Shown here piece by piece: positions 1-12,400 of a DNA stretch of 62,000 nucleotides. Numbering within the stretch: the stretch's first letter is position 1; each line of letters begins with the position of its first letter. The position numbers were made by a program, and so were the translations under genes. The stretch comes from Symbiodinium natans. Its lineage: Eukaryota > Sar > Dinophyceae > Suessiales > Symbiodiniaceae. The DNA is taken from NCBI GenBank assembly GCA_905221605.1, contig CAJNDS010002191.1, positions 1,142,453 through 1,204,452 on the forward strand. Direction: 5' to 3'. The notes under the pieces are model-generated. The model was given only the letters and a program-made list of their open reading frames with translations. It did no database searches and was not told the DNA's origin.

Positions 1-1019
1 CTCTTCTCTGGACATGGTCCATGCCTTCACTGTTGTCTCATGTTGTCTCTCTGGCCACGTAGAGACCTAGAGCAGATCCATGAACGGGAAGGAAGCGACC
101 GATGCTATGCTCCGTGAACAAAGACACTTCCACCCTGAGTACAAGATAAGGCCATTTGCCGGTGGTGTATCGTCACCCCCCTGTGATGCGCCGCAGCCTT
201 ACTGGCTTGTGAAAGTATAATTGAAAGCCCAAGCGTAAAGACACCATCGGTGAGCCGCCAGAGGTTGACACAGGCCGTCAGTCGTGTGCGCATGCTTGGT
301 GAAGATGCGGCAAGGTGGTAGGACCAGAAGGGATGTGATACGATCTGTTGAGCTGCAAAATGCTTTGTCGAGAAGCTGAGGCCTCCTCCTGAGTGCTATC
401 CTGGAGACTACCCGGACCCCTGACGTCGAGGCTTTGACTTGGCTTGATTTGACTTTGGCTTGGGGTGGCTACTCTTGTGGGTGCGACGCCCCGCGATGGC
501 ATTGTGGCAGGTCCTTGCGTCGGGCCCAAAGGCTGGCTTGATGCTGACGGTAGTGACGAGCTGGCGACCTGTGGGGCAACTTGTCTCGACCGGGCGAGCG
601 AGCATGTACGAGCATCGAGGTGCACATCAAGAACACACAAGAAGATCCCTTTTTTATGCATGTTTCCCGCGCGTCCCCGCACATCTGCCCAACAAGACGC
701 TCCAAATCTAGGGAGCGGCCTAGCAGAGTGATGGCGAAGCATGGCAAAGAACAGACACATGTGTTGGAAGCTCGCTTAGTTGGGATTGAAGCAGGCCGGA
801 GAGACTCTAGAGGAAGTGGCGGTCCAGCATGCAGAATCGTAACCAGGGAGCTCCTTGACGTGTGCTTGCCTCTTCGGAAACGCCCTGCCATGGAGAGCTG
901 GGCGCTGAGCGCAGACGGGTGGCTGGGCATATGATTTTTTCCAGGTTTTTTTGTCGCGTTCCCAAGCAGCAGAGCTGCCCACGTAGGTTTGTTGGAGCCT
1001 GAGGCAAGTCACGACCCAG

Positions 1020-4000
1020 CTGCTGCTTGGCTCAGAACCATGATCGACACTGCCCAGAATATGGGTGGGGAGTCCATAATGCTGAGGCATTCCCTACTGC
1101 AGGAGTTCAGCTTCTTCCGCAACTTAGAGGACTCGGTAGGGGTGGAGGTGGCCATCGTGAGCCACTGAGAGTACGTACAGAGTGTCTTGCCGAGCACATC
1201 TGGCCCTTCAGGCCAAGATTCAGGAGCGGTTGCCGTCGCTGCTGTCCTTCGGACGGGCTGCAGCCGGCACCGTGCCGGACTGAGGATGTGACTTGCTTGT
1301 CTCGTGTTTTGGCTCGTCGGCAGCCAGAAGCGCGAGGTCCTGTTCAACGAAGGCGATGCACCACGTGGCTCGGCTGCTCGTGTGTTAGGGGCAAGAGTAA
1401 ACAGAATTGGTTTGTGCAAGGCTTGTTCTCCTTTCTGCGTAGATCTCTCTGCTTTCTAGACTCTTCGCCATAGCTGAGGACTCTGCTACATCATCCTGTC
1501 CGGCGAGGTGGGCATCTGGAAGTCGGAGAGGAAGGATGACAAGTCTCCCAGGTGGCCAAAGATCTTCTGTGAGGCTTGCCAGCTTCGCATGGTCTTGCGG
1601 AGTGCAGGTCTATGAGAGACAAGTATAATCGCTCGACCACAACCAAGTCGCTTGCAGAGGTCGGGGGCCTTGTTGCAGGGTGCCGCGGGTCCTTGCTGCT
1701 CTTGCCTTGCATGGGGTTGGAAGTGCCATTGAGCCGAGGAGGCTGTAGTTGAGGATGGTCCAACGGACAGCCCAGCTGCAGAGCGCGCATGGTGTGATGT
1801 GCAGCTGCGGGTGTTGTTGTTTTTTTTTTTCTCGCCGGGTGCCTGCCCACAGGAGGACGAGGAGGAGGAGGAGGAGACTTTGGGCACAGCGTCCCGCGAA
1901 GCCCTGGCGATTCTCGGCTTGTCCGGTGGAGTCGCTGTACGTCGATGAACGGGGTGTTGTCTGAGCGAGCCCGTCGCTTCTTTCACACAGGATGTGCGCC
2001 CAGCTGGCGGCGGTGGATGAGATGCCAGAGCTCCCTGACTGTCGCTCTCAAGATGAGCATCGTGGCTTTGCTCTTGCCACCCTGGGCCCTGGCAGGCTCT
2101 GTGTCCTGACATGTCCTGACCCACGTTAGCTTACAGCACCTTGGCCGTGGCGCAGGCTGCTGGGAGAGCTGGCGATTGTTGATGATCGAACCCGCATGGC
2201 AACGGCTGCTGGAGACTCAGCCTCTGGTGTCCCACGTATTCTTCAAAGCTAGCTGCCAAGTATCGCGCCCGAGGTTTGCCAAACCGCATGTCGCTTCGAT
2301 GATGTTAGACGTCAGCTTTTGAACTGGTTTGAATTCGTTCTGGTGCCTCGCAAGCTTCACAAGTGGCTCCGACCGGCTCAGGCAAGTTTCTCACAATGGA
2401 GCGGACGGACTTTTTGAATTGCCAGTGCTTGTCTTGGCTTCTTGTCATGCCCCTCCAGCATTCGGAAGAGTGTTCGGAGGAAACACCCTCTCAGGTGTGC
2501 TCTCATCGGCGACCTGGACGACAGGTTGGCCTTCCTCAAAGAAGCGGCGGCTGGGCTGAGCTGCTGTGTAAACGGTCGTTTCAAGCACTGGCCGTGATTC
2601 CGGGACTCAAGCACCGGCGATTCGAGCGAAACTCGTTCTACACTTTCGCTGTCCGGTCTATGTTGCTTGAGTAGGGATGTGCCAGAAAAACCTAGCATTG
2701 CCCAGCTTGCGAGAAAGGGCTGGGGACAGAGTGACTTCGACCCAAACCTCGGAGTGTTCTTCCCGACACGTCTCAAAGCAGTTGGGAGTCGGCAAGCATT
2801 TAGAATTGCAGAGGGCTGTGGCGTCAGATGGTTTAAGTTTATGTGCTTCCCTTTCACGGCTAGGGCTGCTCTGGATGGATGGTTTAGCTGGACAAGCATA
2901 CTGGGGCCATGTGTCTCAACATAGACACAGGGCTGCTCTATGGCTTGCAAAGACGGTCTTAGCCGTCGAGGGCATCATCTCTCTCTCCTGTGGCGGCGCT
3001 CAGGTTTACCTGGTTTGCAGTCCGACGAGCGCCTTTCGGTCAGGCGGAGTGCCTCTTTCCACCATGACTAATCAGTATGGCGCCCACAGATACCTACCTG
3101 GAGTGATGGCGCTGTTGGTAGTCCTGGCTCCCCTTAGGCTGCTTGCTGGGCAGGCCAGGCTGCTCTGCCCTGCCGCTAGCAGTTTGGTCCTTGTCTGCTT
3201 CTCCCCTCTAGTAGCTCTTCTCACTGATTGCCAACCACATTGGCGTGCGCGCCTGCTGCCTCTTGAGTGCCTTTATGCGGCAACGACCAAAGTCTTCGCC
3301 GCAACTCCCTTTCAGACTCTCGGAGCACCCATCGTGCTCGACAATTACTGGTCACACCACTGTGGACGTTCATGCGCCGCAGACCAAATGGCTAGGGGCC
3401 GGGCAACCTCTTGTGGCAGTGGCAGACAGGTGTGAGGTGCCGGCTTGCAATGAGGCAGAAAGAGGGCCGGGCATTTCGGCATTTCCTTGTTAATCCGTAC
3501 ACATCCATTGAGCACTTCCGGCACGTGTCTCTCGTGTTAGAGTAGGCTCCGGCCGAGGGCGCTGAGGGATTGGCCAGCTTTGCTCCTCCAGCATTCAGAC
3601 ATCAGGCCTCTGCTCTGGTAACGCTCCTCTCTTTCGTGCTCGTGGGCTGTCCTCAGCCGTCGGGCCGGAGGTCCTCTCCCCTATGGAGCGTGGCATTTCT
3701 TCTCTTGCATGGTGGGAGCGTTCTCATGTTGACGACTGCGCAGCCACAGTTGGACCGCAAGCCGCAAGCGTTGTGTTTTGCTGGTTCATTGTAGTGCTAG
3801 CTTTCGCGCGGCTGGCGCGCAAAACCTGCAAAACAGTCTTCTACTGTGCGCTTAATCGAGCCGCTAGGGACTCCGGGACGGAGCGTCTTTATGTTTCAGG
3901 TTTTTAGGTTTCTCTTCGCTTTGTGGGTTGTTAGGCTTTGCGAATATACCGTTCCGAAAGCGCGGTGTAGAAGTGAAACCTAGTCGTCGGGGCCTGGTCT

Positions 4001-6107
4001 GGCCGTCCTCTTTTTGTGCCGAAATTGTGCTGCAGCGTTGGAGACCGCGCTATCCCTCAGCTAATCTCCCAATCCGATGCCGTGCCCCAAACCAAGGTGC
4101 GTGAATTCGGGGGGCCAGTGTACGAATCGGTTTGTGCATGAATCTACCACGTCAGCGTGCCAGTGCACTGTGCGCGAATCCACGGCCAGACTTCGCAATT
4201 CCACTGCTCGTCCAGTGTGCGAATCGGTTTTCAACAGCTAGGCTGAGCAGCAAATCTTGGGGGGTTCGGCTGAGAACCGAGGTTCCTCCACTGAGGAGCT
4301 TGTCGAAGGAAGCGGAGCATGCGGCACTTTACTGCGCCTGGGACTTTTGAGATATAGGCGCCGCTGAGAGGCGCCGCGAGTGAGTTTCGCGCAAAGCGGC
4401 AAAGCGCAAGCATGCGCAAGCCCCAAGCTGCCCTCAGCTGCAACAGTGAGGCTTCGAGGAGCAGACCTTCGCCTTAAACCACATCTTCTTCCAAGAGGGT
4501 GGGGCAGGAGAGGAAGAATTTCACCTGCGAGAGCGCGCGAGCAGTCAAAAACACACTGCTTTCAGGAGACGGCTCCATTTACTTCATTCGCAGTGGCGCC
4601 GTGGAGCTTCTGTGCCGAGAAGGGCCCGCCCACAAGCAGGCCGCGACGGGAGTCTGGGAACTCCGTGAATTTTAAGCCATATGGGGTTTATGATATCAGG
4701 GCTCCAAAAGTGGGGTCCTTTTTACAAGGGGATCCTGCTATTTGAGGGTCTATACTAGGGGCAGTCCCCTACTTTCGTAAACTGGAAGTGAGGCAGTGCA
4801 GCGGGCCGGGCTCCACCGGATTTGCCTTCTCCAGGAGTCTTGGGTTTTCTATGGCACAGCGCTCACATGACTCATGCATATTCACGCATCTGACGTATCT
4901 CCTCTGCCTTGTTGATCCAGTGGCGCTGGCAGGAGGGGGCTTGCTTTGCATCGTCCTTTACCAAAGTCGCGGAGGAATTCACCGCAGCTGTGGCGTCCAC
5001 ACCCTGCAAGGCACGGGTAGCACATGCTTCTTGATAACACGGCTTCGCGCGCATTACCTCTCAATTTGATGCTTAGCTAAATTGTTTCAGCCCCATCGCT
5101 GGGAGACAACAGCCTTCAAAATACCCAAAGGCCAAGGCATAGCACAAAGTCCAAAGAAGGGTCTTTGGGAGACATCCGAGGGCTCATGCAGCAGTTGCTC
5201 CGTGCAGCGCAGCCAGCTGCAGAGCAGAAAGCCCCCGAAGACCACCGGCATGGATATGTGGAGCACCAGGCAAGGCGCAGGGCGCTTACCGAATCCGTGA
5301 GGTGCCTCGGACATCACGAGGGCGTTCTTTCGCACGTGGTGCCACCTAAGCGAAGCATTTGTTCATGAGGTTTTGTCACACAAAACATGTTTTTCAACAA
5401 GCCAAAGTTCTTTCTACGTCGCGAACAGCACGTGCCGATGCTGGCGAGCACTTGCAGACACAGTCACTTGCAGCTCGCCACGACGGTCCAGTCGCGATGT
5501 AAGAATGGAATACCCTCGCATCGGTGTCGCAGAATGTTGCCGAGCTCGTGTGGCATCCATTGTTTTCCATCCGCTGTGGCGAACCAATCGGTCGCTCGGA
5601 TTCTTGCTTGGGGTTTTGCGGCCAGTAGCTGAAGAGCATGTTGGATCAATGCTGAGCGGCACATGTTCTGCATGAACGTTGTGATCGCTAGGCTCAGTCT
5701 GGTTGAAATATGTTGCAATCTGCATGGCTTTCTGTTCGACCACGTGCGTTGCCGAGAGGTGTATCGAGTCCGCCGGGCAAAGATGCGGCATTTGCCCTAC
5801 TCGTTTCGGCAAAGATTCGAGTCATTTGTGGAGAACGTCATGAGCAGCCGTCTTCACCTTTGCAAAGGCAACCTCAGCATTCAGTGAATTCAGTGCGGCG
5901 AATTCGTCTGCATGCGGATGGCCATGTGCCCCAGGGCATGGCGTTTTGATGCATTTTGGAAGGTGTTCCGCCTAAGCATCCGCTGGTGTTGGCCATCCTA
6001 GACCCGCCCAAGAAGCGGCCGCAGCCGCCAAGCAGCGTGCTGGAGAAGAGCTCCCGGCCGTTGCTGGGCACCTCGCCTCAGCATACTACGCACTGTTTCG
6101 CACCCTG
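1020..6107 (+). CDS. Cyclic-nucleotide-binding-domain protein, possible ion-channel C-terminus (multi-exon, 5' end not found)
   Basis: Exon 1020-1156 (or 1160) encodes a helical stretch with IMLRHSLLQEFSFFRNLEDS, like the C-linker and first CNB helix of CNG/HCN/plant K+ channels. A tiny exon near 1195-1223 adds AKIQ. Exon 1328-1352 gives KREVLFNEG, and exon 4566 to about 4650 continues in phase with DGSIYFIRSGAVELL, which is strand beta-3 and the 'YFI..G.VE' core of a CNB domain. The intron between them, 1353-4565, starts with GC and ends with AG. Later in-frame pieces fit the end of a CNB domain: LATTVQSRC (about 5479-5512) and LVEICCNLHGFLFDHVRCRE (about 5699-5850). A proline/lysine-rich exon (about 5970-6107, stop at 6105-6107) would be the tail. 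No transmembrane segment was found upstream, so 'channel' is inferred only from the LRHSLL..FFRNL arrangement. A CNB-regulated enzyme is also possible. The middle part, including the phosphate-binding cassette, is not located. Confidence 0.6.
1353..4565 (+). other. Large GC-AG intron of the CNB gene
   Basis: This 3.2-kb stretch lies between exons that join in phase inside one CNB strand, so it should be intron. It contains open reading frames of up to 252 codons (2677-3435), but their composition (Cys/Leu/Ser/Arg rich, no recognisable motif) fits chance frames in GC-rich DNA. No repeat array or mobile element was recognised in it. Confidence 0.5.
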
Positions 6108-6584
6108 ACGTGTCCAAGCCAAGGCAAGATGCGCAGCCTCAAGGTCCAAAGCATCTGGGCTCAATGATCTCAGAGTCCGAAAGGTCGGTCGGGGACGGTG
6201 ATCTTATGTGATATTTATTGATACACCGCATTGCAGCGCCACTTCTGAGCCAAGCTTCAGCAAAGGTTTGCCGGACCTTCATGGGACACTCCCTGGAAGG
6301 TGCTTCAAATTGCACATTGCAAATGCTTTAAGCAAAGCATTGAGCAGTGCTTTGGTCGTGCTGTGTGCCAGCTGTACATGCAAGGGCAAAGAAGAAGGGC
6401 GCTTCGCAAGCGAACCTCGCTCCAAATGGTTCGACCTGGATTGTTCCTCTAGAGAGAGCTTGAAGCCAGCTGCACGCTACACCTGTCCATTTCATTTGAT
6501 GTTTCACACATTGTCGGCCTTTAACACTTGATGGGGGTCTCTGTGTGGTTCGCGATTTGGTTTGCGACGGTTATTGCAACAATC

Positions 6585-6945
6585 TGAGGAACGCGTTCTT
6601 ACCCGTCGTGGAATTGCATCGCAAGGAGGCTGACCTTCGGCCAGTTGAGGTGGGAAGTCGGACGCCTCCGTGAGGGTTGCAGATGTTGCAGGCATGTGCC
6701 GGCATTTGAAGGCTTTTGCCGGCGTTTGCAAGCAAGCATTTGCAGCCTGTAAACGTGTGTAAACTACTGCAAACACGAGTTGCATGAGGTGAGAAGCCGC
6801 GGGATGCTAAGCGCTGGCGACATGCACGAGTTGCTCGGCACCAATGTATATTTCACGAGACACGGTGCCGAGTCACAGCAGTTGGATAGTGTCAGCCGTA
6901 GTGCACTTCATAACTGTTGCCAAGGCTCTGGCGATGTGTGGGGTT
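6585..6945 (+). CDS. Unassigned coding exons, possible ankyrin-type repeat
   Basis: Two + strand stretches read as protein rather than noise. About 6588-6647 encodes LPVVELHRKEADLRPVE and ends at GAG|GTGGG, a plausible donor. About 6801-6945 encodes GDMHELLGTNVYF followed by RHGAESQQLDSVSRSALH and CCQGSGDVWG. The D..SRSALH.CCQGSGD pattern resembles an ankyrin repeat (D..G.TALH.A...G). Plant-type K+ channels carry ankyrin repeats after the CNB domain, so these could be further exons of the upstream CNB gene if the stop at 6107 is intronic. That link is speculative. Confidence 0.3.
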
Positions 6946-6999
6946 GACTTGCGCCCCACCTTCTGGAATGTGGCCACGCAGAAGACTAGCTTACTGCCT

Positions 7000-9486
7000 T
7001 ACTACGCGCCCAGACTTCCAGACCATTGTCAGCATTTAGGTGGAGCCATCCTTCAGTAGCAATGATGGGGGCCTCAATGTGCATTTGTTTTCCGTGCAAA
7101 CAGGGAAGCCCAGTGGCGTCAAGTCGAGACTTGCTTGCACAGTTAGTGCAGGCTCCATGGTTCGCTGGTTCGCGTTAGCTTCCCACCAGTCCTGAACCCA
7201 TTGCCGCCCAGCTGAGCAGAGGCCCAGACCTGTGCCACTCCGTTCTCACCGATTCCTCATGACAGCGTGGAGCTTGTAACGTTTGTCCTAGACAAATTTG
7301 TTGCGATGTGATGTGGGCCGCTCCTGGCCCAGAACATGGTGCCTTACAGGAGTGTTGCTAGAGGTTTCCGACCAATAAACAATGACTTGCTCAAGCCTTG
7401 TCAAGATAGTATTAGCTCCTACTCTTGTTTGGGCAGCCATTGTCACTAGCCCGTGTTCACCGATGCTTGAAAGTTGAAGTCTTTGCATGCTAGGCTGTTT
7501 GGGGATTGGGATGCAGGGTCTTGTGCGTTCGATTTGGAAGACGTCGGCTTCCAAGCATCACATGCCAGCAGAGGATCTGGTGAATCCAGTGTTGAGTGGT
7601 TGGAGTGCTTGTGGAGGTTCAGGTTATGAGTTATGAGTGATTGGTTGCTCGACTGCTTCTAGCTTGCCTTTCTTGCACGGTGCATGGCTGTACAGGCACA
7701 AACCGTCGCGATGTGGCTACGGCAACAAGTGCGTGCTTACTGCGTGCTTACATGACATGTTTCATCATGCCTCGAAGCGTTGCTTGCCCTTCTTTCGCAT
7801 GCGGCTTGGCGCTGCTTTGCAGTGGAGATCACTGCTCAGATCGTTCACCTCGTTCCAGACTGTTCGTAGCCAGCAACAGGCAGCATTTGTTCCCAGGTTA
7901 AGCGTGGATTCCTGTTTTGAGGGTTTCGATTTCCAGTGGCGAAGCAAATCCGATCAGCCCTCCGTCGTGGCTTCATTTGTGGAGCAGGGATGGGGCCATG
8001 CTTGACTTCGGGGGTTGCAAGTGCTCGTGTCGCAACAGCAGTCCCTGCTATGCCACAGAAGGATGTTGGTAATGCTGATGGTTGCACCAGTGTTGCATGT
8101 CGTTTTTCGTGTCATGGGCCTTTCTCTGAGGCAACCAGGCTCTGCTGGAGGATGCCGGAGCTCTCACTCGTGACCTCCTTGCACGCGCAGCGGAAGCAAG
8201 GAAAAACGAATGAAGTGAGTGATGAGTGCCCAAAGTGTCCGGCAAACAGCTCTCATGAGAGTGGCAAAAAATGGTTTTGGTGATTTCTGGAGTATCAACT
8301 TAGAATGTTGTTCCTGGGCACCAGCATATTTGCTGCCTTGTATCGGCCATTGGTTCTTCTGAGGTCCAGGAGCTCCAGCAGGGCCTCGCATCAGCGTCGC
8401 CCGGCGGCATGTGGGATATGTGGGATGGGCACCGTCGGCACTGGCAGATCAGCCTAGGGTTTTGGGGCAAAAGGGTTTAGCCTTTAGGGTAATTAGGGTC
8501 TCAGAAGCTCGTCTCAGGAAGAAATCCTTCTCTGCGGTGCAGGACTTTGATGTGCAGGGTCCATGTGCCAAAGCCATGTACTAAAGACTTGTAGCGCAGG
8601 GGGAGCCTTGGAAACATGCAGGCTCCGACATTTTTGCTGCGCCCGGCACGTGAAAGCCCGTTTGCCAGGAGCTGCAGCAGGAGGCACATGCCGCAACTGT
8701 AAGAGCTCCCAGGGCTGCATATTCATATGAAAGATGCAGAAGCTGAGCAGATTGGATCTGAGAAGGGGGCACGCGGGATGCCAACAGACCAAAGCCCGGT
8801 TTGATTCGCGGGCGTTGACGGCCTGTTGTCTTCGGTCAGGTTGCGCAGCTCAGAAATCAATCTGTCAGGGCCCGAGATGAGATGAAGATGTGGTTCTAGT
8901 CTCCTGTAAGGGTGTAAGACTCCCGTAAGTCATTCTCTCCGCAGGACGGCCTCAGCCCGAAGTCCTCAGACTCTGCGGCACCTTCGCTCAGCTTCTTACA
9001 TTTTTTTTTGCGGCGTTGGTCACTCTGCACCTCGACGCGGCTCCAAGGGCTCGTCTCGAAGAGGCGTGTCCTTTCGACCCAGAGAAAGTGCCATGGGCTT
9101 AGAGCGAGTTTGAGCCTTCCGGCATGCACCTGCGGGGTAGCTGCTGCAGAAATGACGCATGCCTTGCGCGTCTCGGATTTCGGGAATGCCCATCGCACGG
9201 GGGCGTAATGGGGAGGGACCGTGGGAGCCGCTTCACGTCGAAGTCCGCTCTAAGCACGCCAGGCTCGGGAGGTGTTTGCAGGAAGGTCTTGGGATGAGGC
9301 GTTGTTGAATCGAGGTGAGGGAAGTGGAGTTACGAAGAACTTGGTGAGGCTAATGCAGAGGTTCTGAGGTGAGGACGTAGGCGCAACGGAGAGATGACGA
9401 AGTCAAGCTTCTCGATAGGGTTCCACTTTGTTGCGTTTGAATTTTGCTAGGGTTGAAGGGGGTCCTAAAACCTAACCTCCAGCTGG
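7000..9486. other. Mostly unassigned region with a few coding-like stretches
   Basis: No domain was recognised. The best coding-like pieces are both +. 7934-8056 is small-residue rich (VAKQIRSALRRGFICGAG...). 8141-8212 reads ALLEDAGALTRDLLARAAEA, begins after CAACCAG and stops at 8210-8212. About 8455-8510 holds degenerate TTTAGGG-like words. The rest shows nothing I can support. Confidence 0.3.
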
Positions 9487-12400
9487 ATGGGCACATTCTT
9501 GGCTGGAAGAAGAGGAGGGGGAGAGACGAGAGTGGCAGAGATGACCCTGCAGAAGACGAGTGAGGTGGTCGAGATTGATGGCCGGGGGTCCCTCGGGAAC
9601 TTCACAAATGGTGCTGCGCCAGGCAGGATTCCTACTTGGAAGTAGCAGGTACTGGATACTGTAGCCGTTTAGCATCTCAGCAACAGCTGTTCTTGATTCT
9701 TCAGAGCGCGCTCTGGGGTGCCCTTTACTCAGCCGACTCAGCCCATGGGCTTAAGCCTGCTTGATCAGGAGAAAGCCAGGCACCAAGAATCTCGGATGAA
9801 ATTAGCTGCAAGCTGAGCAGAGTAGATAGCCTGCTTGCAGCCTGCATGCTTGCATTTGCTCGTCGTGCTCCCACTACGCAGACCGCCGAGATCCGCCGAG
9901 GAAAAGTCAAGTCTCGCAAGCCAACGGCGTTCGCTCCAGCGCCGCCGGCCAGTGGGGTCTTGCCCTCGGAATGCTCGAATGAGCGCGCAGATGGCAGATG
10001 CAGCGACGAGCTTGTCGACTCGAGCTGATTGATGCCTCGGCGCTTCCTGCTGTCTCTGAATGAGCGCCATGTTTGGTGAAGCGATGGCTGATGCTTGCTG
10101 ATGCTTGCTGATGCTCAGGTGGGCTTCGAAGGCGAAGAAGATGTTGAGGAGGTGGAGGTCGACCAGACGCCCAAACGAAAGGTCCACGGCCGCCAAGCCA
10201 CGGCCTTTGCCCCTAAGAGGGCTGCGGATGTCCCGGGCCTATCCTTCCAAGCCATTGTCGTCGCTTTGTGCAAGTTTATGTGATTTTATGTGGACCATTG
10301 TGGGGGCGTTGTGGGGCTATTGAGTCATTGTGGGGGCATGTAGGTTGACTTCGATGATGATGCAGAAGAGGTGGATGTGGAGGAGGACTGCAAGGTTTCA
10401 AGCTGACAAAAACATAGACGACCCTTGAGACCCAGCATGGAAATCTCCTTCGCTCGCTTCTCTATACCGTTGTATCCCGGCTACCTTGCAAAAAGACATA
10501 GTTTCTCCGTCCCGACTCCGCCCTAGCTCAACTCCCGAAGGACACGGGCGGCCCAAAGCGCTCCGTACATGGGCGCCAGGCCACGGCCTTCGTGCCACGG
10601 CGGGCGGCCGCAAGCGCCCGAGGCCAAGAGGCGAAGATCTCTCAGACTCGAGGTTCCAGGTTCTGGAAGTTTTGTCTTTGGTCTTTCTGTCCACTCTGTC
10701 AACTCCTAACCGAGGTAGAATTTGAAGACGACGCGGAAGATGTCGAAGAAGTCGAAGTGGATAAGACGCCGAAACGAAAGGTGCATGGACGCCAGCCTAC
10801 GGCGTTTGTGCCAAAGGCAAAAGCCAGCGCTGGCGCCAGGGCCTCAGCTGTGGCTGCGGGGGCTGCTCGAGCTGCTAGAGCCGCAAGACAATTCGAGGCA
10901 ATTCTAGGGTACTCATTTTCGAGGTCAACTTCGAGAATGACGTAGAAGAAGTCGACGGGGATGACGGCGACGATGACGACGGTGCACCCAAGAGAAATGT
11001 TCACGGGCGAAAGGCGACAGCTTTCGTGCCAAAAGGCAAGCCCATGGCTTCAGCCTGATGCCGAGTTGACCTGACATCCAAGTCTTGCCCAGGTCTTCCT
11101 GTGCAAGCTGTGCAAACTCCTGCCCTGCTGCTGAACTCAGGTGGAATTCGAAGACGAGGACGACGATGTTGACGAGGTTGAAGTTGATCAAACGCCCAAG
11201 CGATCCGTCCATGGACGCCAAGCCACAGCTTTTGTCAAGAAGGCCAAAGCGTCAACCGGACAGGCGGGGGTTCAGCCCATCCATAGCCAGTGCCTGGAAG
11301 GTCGGGAGTCCTTTCTTGCTCCAGGTTGCCTTCGAGGATGCTGCGGACGAGGTGGATGTGGAGGAGGATGGTGGACCAAAGAGGTCTGCACATGGGCGGA
11401 AAGCCACCGCGTTTGTTCCGAAGTCGAGGGCATCGCCTGGTGTCACTGCCCGAGCTTTCGGCTTTCTTTGCGGTGTGAGATGGCGCACAGCCCTGTTTAG
11501 CTAGCGAGATGCTGGCTGTCCGGCTTCAAGACGGTAGATTGCCCTCGGTCACATATAATGTTGCACCCGCAATATTCTAGTGGGACGCTATTATGAAAAG
11601 TTTTCCGGCTATCTGGTGGTCCGCTATACTGAAAAGTTTTCGGGCCGGGACTGTTTGTTTTAATGGTTTTGAGGTCCAAGTTCTTAGTTTGAAATACAAC
11701 ACTCAACCTCCTGACCCCTTCCCTGCCTGACTGTTTGGGGTCTTGTTTTATTCAGGGTCCTTGGTCTGTTGGGGGGGGGGGGGTGGAGGGGGGTGGTTAC
11801 ATTATTAAAGCAGGTCCAACATTACTGGAATCGTGTTGGGTTCCTTTGGACCCTTTGGAGCTCGCCACTCCCAGCACAGGGATCGTGCGCTGCTGACAAG
11901 AGAAAGTTGCGGTTGGTTTGGGCCGGACTCGCTGATTCCAGAAACGACCGTGCCTGGACATAAGGGACATGAGAGTTAAGGCATCGACAAGCGTGCATGG
12001 CCTACTCGGGGCCTCCTCACTCCGACCTAACGCTCTCTGAAAACTGACGCTGAGTTTTACTCCAGACCACCACAGCTCGCTATGGGCAGAGCTGACACAT
12101 GACCGTGGGCCCACTCTGCATCGCACTTGTGGGCCATGAAGAGATGGCTTGTGCCATGGCAGAACAAACGGTGAAAGCTCGGGAGCCTCACAGCTGTCAC
12201 CTGACTAGAAGGCCCGCTTTTGTCGGAACTTGCCATCGGGGCAGTGTGGGACCTGAGCTTGTGCACATCCGATGGCGCACCACTCGTACTTGTTGAGGAC
12301 ATTGTGAAGTTGTAGGCATTACACTCGAAACTGCCGTGAAAGTCAGCCGCACTCGCATGACAAGTTGCGCTGATAATTTCGGCACGTGTGGCTCCATGTG

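Noticed and set aside
2363-2400. Helicase-like Walker A (APTGSGK)
   Set aside because: No other helicase motif nearby, and the stretch lies in the large intron of the CNB gene.
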